DNA of 11,454 bases from an uncultured Caryophanales bacterium. GTDB taxonomy: Bacteria > Bacillota_I > Bacilli_A > RF39 > UBA660. Each line of letters opens with the position of its first letter. Position 1 is the stretch's first letter. The translations under genes were made by a program, and so were the position numbers. The notes under the pieces are model-generated. The model saw only the letters and a list, made by a program, of their open reading frames with translations, did not search any database and was not told the origin of the DNA. The stretch is from assembly GCA_947303225.1 (NCBI GenBank), contig CAMYXG010000031.1:1-11454 (forward strand), read 5' to 3'. Below, piece after piece: positions 6,546 to 11,454 of the stretch.

Positions 6546-8855
6546 ATGAATAATAAACAAATTTTAATGATATGTCCGAATGAAGAAAAGTATCGTATTT
6601 TGGAAGAGAAAAATCATCAGAAAGAATTGCATTTGATTAAGTTTATGACAAAAGAAGAGTTTTTTCATCATTATTTTTATGATTACCAAATGGATGCTTT
6701 TTATTATTTGATGAAAACTTATCAATTTCAATATGATGTTGCGAAAGTATATTTGCAGAATATGGTTGTTATTGATGAAAACAAAGACTATCGAGCTACT
6801 AAATTGCAAGAATTAAAAAGATTAAAAAAGGAATTGATAGAAAAAGGGTATTTTCATTATCATCAATCTTTTTCTCGTTATTTATCTTCTTGTGATGTTG
6901 AAATAAGAAATTATTATGATTTAGATTTATTTGAAGAAAAAGCAATTGGACCTACTATTTCAATTCCTGATTGTACATTTCAACATGATGTTTATGCTTT
7001 TTCTACAATGGAGGAAGAAGTTTCTTTTGTATGTATTCAAATTCGGGAATTATTAAAAAAAGGAATAGAACTAAATCATATTTATTTAACTAATATTTCT
7101 AGTGATTATTATTATACTTTAGAACAATTATTTTCTTATTATCATATTCCAATTGATATTCCTTATCAATATTCCATTTATAGTACGAAAGTAATTCAAG
7201 ATTATTTAAAAACAGGTGAAGTTGATTTAGAAGACTCTAGAAAAGCTAAAATCTATCAAAAATTATTTTCTGTATTGGAACAACTGGAGAATATTCCTCA
7301 TGATGAGGTGTATGATCAAATATTACGTGAAAAACTTAAACATACATACTTAGATATTCCTAAAAAAAAGAATGCTGTAAGAGTAGTCGATTTTTATCAG
7401 AATTCTTTCTTAGATGATGACTATGTTTTTGTAGTTGGATTTAATCAAGACATTTTGCCTAGAAGTGAAAAAGATATATCCTTTTTATCTGATTCTGTAA
7501 AAGATGAAGTTGATTTATATTCTATAACTTATCTAAATAAACGTTGGAAAAAAACAACAATTTATCTATTATCTAAAATTCATCATCTATATTTGTCTTA
7601 TAAAAAGTCTACTCCTTTTGCAAGTTTTTATCCATCTAGTTTGATATCTGAGTTGGATTTAAATGTAATATCTTATGATGTTGAAAAGTATCATTACTCT
7701 GATATTTATAATCAAATAAAATTAATTGAAAAGATGGATCAATATTACTTATATGGGGAAAAGAAATCTTATTTAGAGGAATTATATCATCATTATCAAG
7801 TTCCTTATCGAACTTATTCAAATCAGTTTTCTGGAATTAATTTGGATTCTTATTTAAAGAATTTAGATTATCCATTGACATTGTCTTATACGGGTTTAAA
7901 TACTTATAATGAATGTAAATTTCATTATTATATTCATTCTGTTTTAAAGTTGGAAGAGTTTACTCCTACTTTTGCTGCTTTTATAGGATCGATGTATCAT
8001 GAATTATTATCTTTATGGGAGAAGGATTCTTTTGATTTTGAAAAGGAGTTTCAAAACTATTTAGAAAAGAGAGAATTATCTTTAAAAGAAACTGTATTGT
8101 TGGTTCGAATCAAAAAAGATTTTTTGCAACTATTAGAGGTTTTAAAACAACAAAAATTATTATTAGGTTATGATAATGCTTACTATGAAAAGAAGGTAGA
8201 AATACCAATACGAGATGATATTTCTGTAAGATTTATTGGTTTTATTGATAAAATTCTTTTTTATCAAAAAATAGATGATACTTATTTTAGTATTATTGAT
8301 TATAAGACTGGGTATATTGATACTCATATGGAACCTATAAAATATGGATTACATATGCAATTACCTATTTATTTATACTTTATTTATTATTCTAATGTTT
8401 TTTCTAATCCTATTTTTACAGGTATTTATTATCAAAATATTTTGTTTTCTTATCCTAGTTGGAGTTTAAAACTTGATCAAGAAAGAAAAGATCGATATTT
8501 ATTGAAAGGTTATTCTACTGATAACATTGAATTATTAGCTCGTTTTGATTCTACTTATGAAAATAGTGATGTGATTAAAAGTATGAAATATTCTTCAGAT
8601 AAGGGATTTGGAGCATATAGTAAAGTTTTAGATGATGATACTGTTTTAAGACTTGTAAAATATACTAAAAAACATATTGAAGAAAAGACTCAAGAAATAT
8701 TAGATGCAGATTTTAAGATTAATCCAAAGGTTTATCAAGGAGAAAATATTTCTTGTAAGTATTGTCAATTAAAGGATTTGTGCTTTATGAAAGAGGCAAA
8801 TTTAGTCTATTTCAACAAAGTAGATGATTTATCTTTTTTAGGGGGTGATGAATAG
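6546..8855 (+). CDS. addB: AddB, nuclease subunit of the AddAB double-strand-break repair complex (compact form)
   Basis: The protein has 769 residues, against about 1,160 for Bacillus AddB. GAGGTG sits 5 nt before the ATG. The N-terminus starts directly at a strand equivalent to the one after the P-loop (KQILMICPNEEKYRIL), and no GxxGxGKT motif is present, so ATP binding by this subunit is lost. From about 294 VFVVGFNQDILPRSEKD corresponds to the inactive helicase core motif seen in AddB. The C-terminal PD-(D/E)XK nuclease has H485 (GSMYHELL), D568 (IGFIDKI), D585 and K587 (IIDYKTG) and Q605 (HMQLPIYLY). C457 and the C737-x2-C740-x5-C746 cluster are the four ligands of the 4Fe-4S cluster that holds this domain together. 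With AddA it resects double-strand ends for RecA loading. The stop overlaps the addA start. Confidence 0.92.
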   Translation: MNNKQILMICPNEEKYRILEEKNHQKELHLIKFMTKEEFFHHYFYDYQMDAFYYLMKTYQFQYDVAKVYLQNMVVIDENKDYRATKLQELKRLKKELIEKGYFHYHQSFSRYLSSCDVEIRNYYDLDLFEEKAIGPTISIPDCTFQHDVYAFSTMEEEVSFVCIQIRELLKKGIELNHIYLTNISSDYYYTLEQLFSYYHIPIDIPYQYSIYSTKVIQDYLKTGEVDLEDSRKAKIYQKLFSVLEQLENIPHDEVYDQILREKLKHTYLDIPKKKNAVRVVDFYQNSFLDDDYVFVVGFNQDILPRSEKDISFLSDSVKDEVDLYSITYLNKRWKKTTIYLLSKIHHLYLSYKKSTPFASFYPSSLISELDLNVISYDVEKYHYSDIYNQIKLIEKMDQYYLYGEKKSYLEELYHHYQVPYRTYSNQFSGINLDSYLKNLDYPLTLSYTGLNTYNECKFHYYIHSVLKLEEFTPTFAAFIGSMYHELLSLWEKDSFDFEKEFQNYLEKRELSLKETVLLVRIKKDFLQLLEVLKQQKLLLGYDNAYYEKKVEIPIRDDISVRFIGFIDKILFYQKIDDTYFSIIDYKTGYIDTHMEPIKYGLHMQLPIYLYFIYYSNVFSNPIFTGIYYQNILFSYPSWSLKLDQERKDRYLLKGYSTDNIELLARFDSTYENSDVIKSMKYSSDKGFGAYSKVLDDDTVLRLVKYTKKHIEEKTQEILDADFKINPKVYQGENISCKYCQLKDLCFMKEANLVYFNKVDDLSFLGGDE

Positions 8856-11454
8856 TGGGATGGACAAAGGAACAGCAACTAGCTATCGATTTAGAAGGGG
8901 GAAATATTATTGTTTCAGCTGGAGCTGGAAGTGGAAAGACGGCGGTATTAACTGCTAGAGTACAAAGAAAGCTTTTAACGGGTGTTCATGTTAATGAATT
9001 GTTGGTTTTGACTTTTACAAATGCTGCTGCTTTAGAGATGAAAGATCGAATTCGAAAGACTATTCAAGAAACTCCAGGGTTAGAAGAAGAAGCTAGTTTA
9101 GTGGATAGTTCTTACATTACAACGTTTGATTCATTTTCTTTATCTTTAGTAAAAAAATATCATACGGTATTAAATGTAACGAATCAAATTCAAATTACCG
9201 ATGAAGTATTTATTGATCAAATAAAGCATCGGATTTTAGATGAAATAATGGATGAATATTATTATTCTCCAAAAGATAATTTTTTAAAACTGATTCATGA
9301 TTTTTGTTTAAAAGATGATAAAGAGTTAAAAGAAGCTATTTTATCAATTTATCAAAAAATAGAGTTAAAGTATAATAAAACAGATTATTTAAATCATTAT
9401 TTTGAAAATGAAATGACAGAAGAATTTATTGAGAATGTAACGAATCAATATGAAGAATTATTAAAGAAAAAACAATGCGTTTTACAAGAATTAATACATC
9501 AATTAGAAGAATTCTTTGATGGAGATTTTGTTTCTAGAGTAGAAGATAATTTTTCTAAGCTTCTTCAAGCTAATACTTATGAAGATTTTGTCTCTGGTAT
9601 TTCTTATAAGAGTATTACGTTACCTAGAGGTAGTGATTCTACTGGTAAAAAGATTAAACAAACTATTTTTAATATTGCAGGAGAAATAAAGGATTTATGT
9701 ATTTATGAGAATAAAGAGGAAATGAAGGAAGAAATTCTTTCTACTAAGGAAAGTGTTGAAGTAATTGTTTCTATTTTATTAGAATTAGATTTAAGACTAG
9801 AAGAATATAAAAAGAAAGAATCTATTTATAATTTTAATGATATTTCTAGAATGGCTATAAAGGTAGTATTGGAACATGATGATATTCGTAGAGAATTACA
9901 AAATCAATTTCAAGAAATCTTAGTGGATGAATATCAAGATACTTCTGATACTCAAGTGATGTTTATTTCTTTGATCTCTCGTGATAATGTTTATATGGTG
10001 GGAGATATTAAACAGTCTATTTATCGTTTTCGTAATGCGAATCCTGCTATTTTTAAGGAAAAATATGATTCTTATCGAGATACTGATCAAGGAACAAAGA
10101 TTGATTTATTAAAGAATTTTCGTTCTAGGGGAGAAGTATTAGATGATATTAATCTATTGTTTGATTGTTTTATGAATGATAACTATGGTGGTGCGGATTA
10201 TCGAGTTAGTCATCGAATGAATTTTGGCAATCAAATGTATATAGAAGAAGGAAAAACTAATCAGAATTATCATTTTGATGTTCTTACTTATTCGAAAGAA
10301 GAATTAGGTAAGTTATCTGTTGATGAAGAGGAAGCTTTTATTATTGGTTATGATATTAAGGAGAAAGTGGAAAATGCTTTTCAAGTTTTTGATAAAGATA
10401 AAAAAGTTCTTCGTCCTATAGAGTATCGTGATTTTGTGATTCTTTTAGATAAGAGTAAGAACTTTGATTTATATAAAAAAATATTTGAGTATTTACAAAT
10501 TCCTTTAACTATCTTAAAAGAAGAATCTCTAAAAAAAGATGATGATTTGATGGTTATTAAGAATTTGTTACGATTACTGATATGTATTAAGGAAAAAAGA
10601 TATGATACGGAGTTTCGTTATGTATTTACTTCTGTATCGAGGAGTTTTTTATTTAAAACTCTTGATTCTGAATTATATGAGATACTTGAATCGGATGGGA
10701 TATTTGAAAGTAAATTGTTTTTAAAATGTCAAAGTTTGGTTGATAATATGGATTATATTCCTTTAAGTGCTTATTTTAATCTAGTATTAGATTCATTTGA
10801 TTATGAAGAGAAATTGATGACGATTGGTAATATGAAATCTTTTCGTATTCGTAGAGAGTATCTTTATCAATTATGTCAAAATTATGAATCGATGGGAAAG
10901 ACTATTTATGACTTTGTTGAGTATATTAATCAAATATTTGATGGTGATTATGATTTAAAATTTAATGTAGAACAAGAAACTACTAATAGTTGCAAGATTA
11001 TGACAATTCATAAGAGTAAAGGATTAGAGTTTCCTATTTGTTATTTTGCAGGTTTTTCTTCTAGATTTAATTTAAGCGAATTAAAAGAAAGAATTTTATA
11101 TGATAGGGAATATGGTATGATTCTTCCTAAAGTTGATGAATCTTATAAAGATACGATTTGTAAACTATTATTAAAGAATCGTGTTCGTAGTGAAGAGATA
11201 TCTGAAAAGATAAGATTATTATATGTAGCTTTAACTAGAGCTAAAGAAAAAATGATATTTGTTCTACCAGAAATGGAAGAAGAGGAAGAACTTATTGATA
11301 TGGTACCGGATTATCAAAAAGAAAAATATATTTCTTTCTTATCTATTATGAAAAGTATCTATACAGTACTGATGCCATATGTTAAAAAAAGTAATATACT
11401 TGGTAGTAAGGACTATTTACAAAATTCTGGAGATGTTTCTTTTGATTTTGAAAA
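8855..11454 (+). CDS. addA: AddA, UvrD-like helicase subunit of AddAB, 5' part
   Basis: The gene runs past the end of the window; 866 full codons are visible of the 1,150-1,240 usual. The GTG at 8855 shares its G with the addB TAG stop (TAGTG), and GGGGGTG lies 7 nt upstream, so translation is coupled. All superfamily 1A helicase motifs are present: Q motif WTKEQQLAI (3-11), Walker A GAGSGKT (23-29), Ia LTFTNAAALEMKDR, Ic ITTFDSF, Walker B VDEYQDTSD (D358, E359), III GDIKQSIYRFR (from 383), IV KNFRSR (420-425), V TIHKSKGLEFP (from 717) and VI YVALTRAKEK (790-799). The subunit unwinds DNA from broken ends in the 3'-5' direction. The C-terminal nuclease domain, which in Bacillus cuts the 3' strand, lies outside the window, so its active site cannot be judged. 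Confidence 0.95.
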   Translation, partial: MGWTKEQQLAIDLEGGNIIVSAGAGSGKTAVLTARVQRKLLTGVHVNELLVLTFTNAAALEMKDRIRKTIQETPGLEEEASLVDSSYITTFDSFSLSLVKKYHTVLNVTNQIQITDEVFIDQIKHRILDEIMDEYYYSPKDNFLKLIHDFCLKDDKELKEAILSIYQKIELKYNKTDYLNHYFENEMTEEFIENVTNQYEELLKKKQCVLQELIHQLEEFFDGDFVSRVEDNFSKLLQANTYEDFVSGISYKSITLPRGSDSTGKKIKQTIFNIAGEIKDLCIYENKEEMKEEILSTKESVEVIVSILLELDLRLEEYKKKESIYNFNDISRMAIKVVLEHDDIRRELQNQFQEILVDEYQDTSDTQVMFISLISRDNVYMVGDIKQSIYRFRNANPAIFKEKYDSYRDTDQGTKIDLLKNFRSRGEVLDDINLLFDCFMNDNYGGADYRVSHRMNFGNQMYIEEGKTNQNYHFDVLTYSKEELGKLSVDEEEAFIIGYDIKEKVENAFQVFDKDKKVLRPIEYRDFVILLDKSKNFDLYKKIFEYLQIPLTILKEESLKKDDDLMVIKNLLRLLICIKEKRYDTEFRYVFTSVSRSFLFKTLDSELYEILESDGIFESKLFLKCQSLVDNMDYIPLSAYFNLVLDSFDYEEKLMTIGNMKSFRIRREYLYQLCQNYESMGKTIYDFVEYINQIFDGDYDLKFNVEQETTNSCKIMTIHKSKGLEFPICYFAGFSSRFNLSELKERILYDREYGMILPKVDESYKDTICKLLLKNRVRSEEISEKIRLLYVALTRAKEKMIFVLPEMEEEEELIDMVPDYQKEKYISFLSIMKSIYTVLMPYVKKSNILGSKDYLQNSGDVSFDFE

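Noticed and set aside
6296..6547. 83-codon - strand frame opposite rpmF
   Set aside because: Its frame runs through the rpmF terminator and the conserved L32 codons; it is a shadow.
6564..6809. 81-codon - strand frame opposite the start of addB
   Set aside because: No ribosome site and low-complexity translation; addB in the + direction is strongly supported by its motifs.
7636..7821. 61-codon - strand frame inside addB
   Set aside because: Shadow frame in AT-rich coding DNA with no supporting signal.

Overview
The window is an AT-rich, gene-dense stretch with every gene on the + strand and almost no spacer DNA. AT-rich codon use, an L32 with a four-cysteine zinc ribbon, the AddAB pair in addB-addA order and a YugP-type peptidase point to a low-GC member of the Bacillota. 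The BspA/DUF285 repeat protein and extended -10 promoters fit a gut lineage related to the Mollicutes or Erysipelotrichia (RF39-like). TGA is used as a stop (the MYG1 and YceD genes) and tryptophan is read from TGG, so this is the standard bacterial code and not the Mycoplasma code. The lineage is an inference.

Layout. (1) 1-706: the 3' end of a BspA-like leucine-rich-repeat surface protein built of 78-nt (26-residue) units, closed by an intrinsic terminator. (2) 760-3565: two overlapping FAD-dependent oxidoreductases, a BaiN/HI0933-type protein and a COG2509-type dehydrogenase, behind their own promoter. (3) 3623-6496: a five-gene operon running YugP-like membrane zinc peptidase, MYG1-family hydrolase, an anchored protein with a TasA/camelysin-like domain, YceD (DUF177) and ribosomal protein L32, ended by a strong terminator. 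(4) 6546 to the end: addB and addA, the two subunits of the recombinational-repair helicase-nuclease; addA runs off the window.

Genes within each unit are tightly coupled. Starts lie in or just after the previous stop, and Shine-Dalgarno sequences overlap stop codons. Three similar promoters (TGnTAtAAT with no convincing -35) lie 16-22 nt upstream of the start codons, so the 5' leaders would be only about 10-15 nt.

The most unusual point is that L32 begins with a nine-residue extension (MLKLDIQMF, then AVPFRK). It looks like the leader that the Prp protease removes from ribosomal protein L27 in Firmicutes. Other points are the anchored TasA-like protein placed inside the yceD-rpmF operon, a short AddB that has lost its P-loop but keeps the Fe-S nuclease, and a 54-nt perfect duplication inside the surface-protein repeats. 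I saw no CRISPR array, tRNA, rRNA, insertion sequence or prophage gene. No stretch over 300 nt is without a gene.
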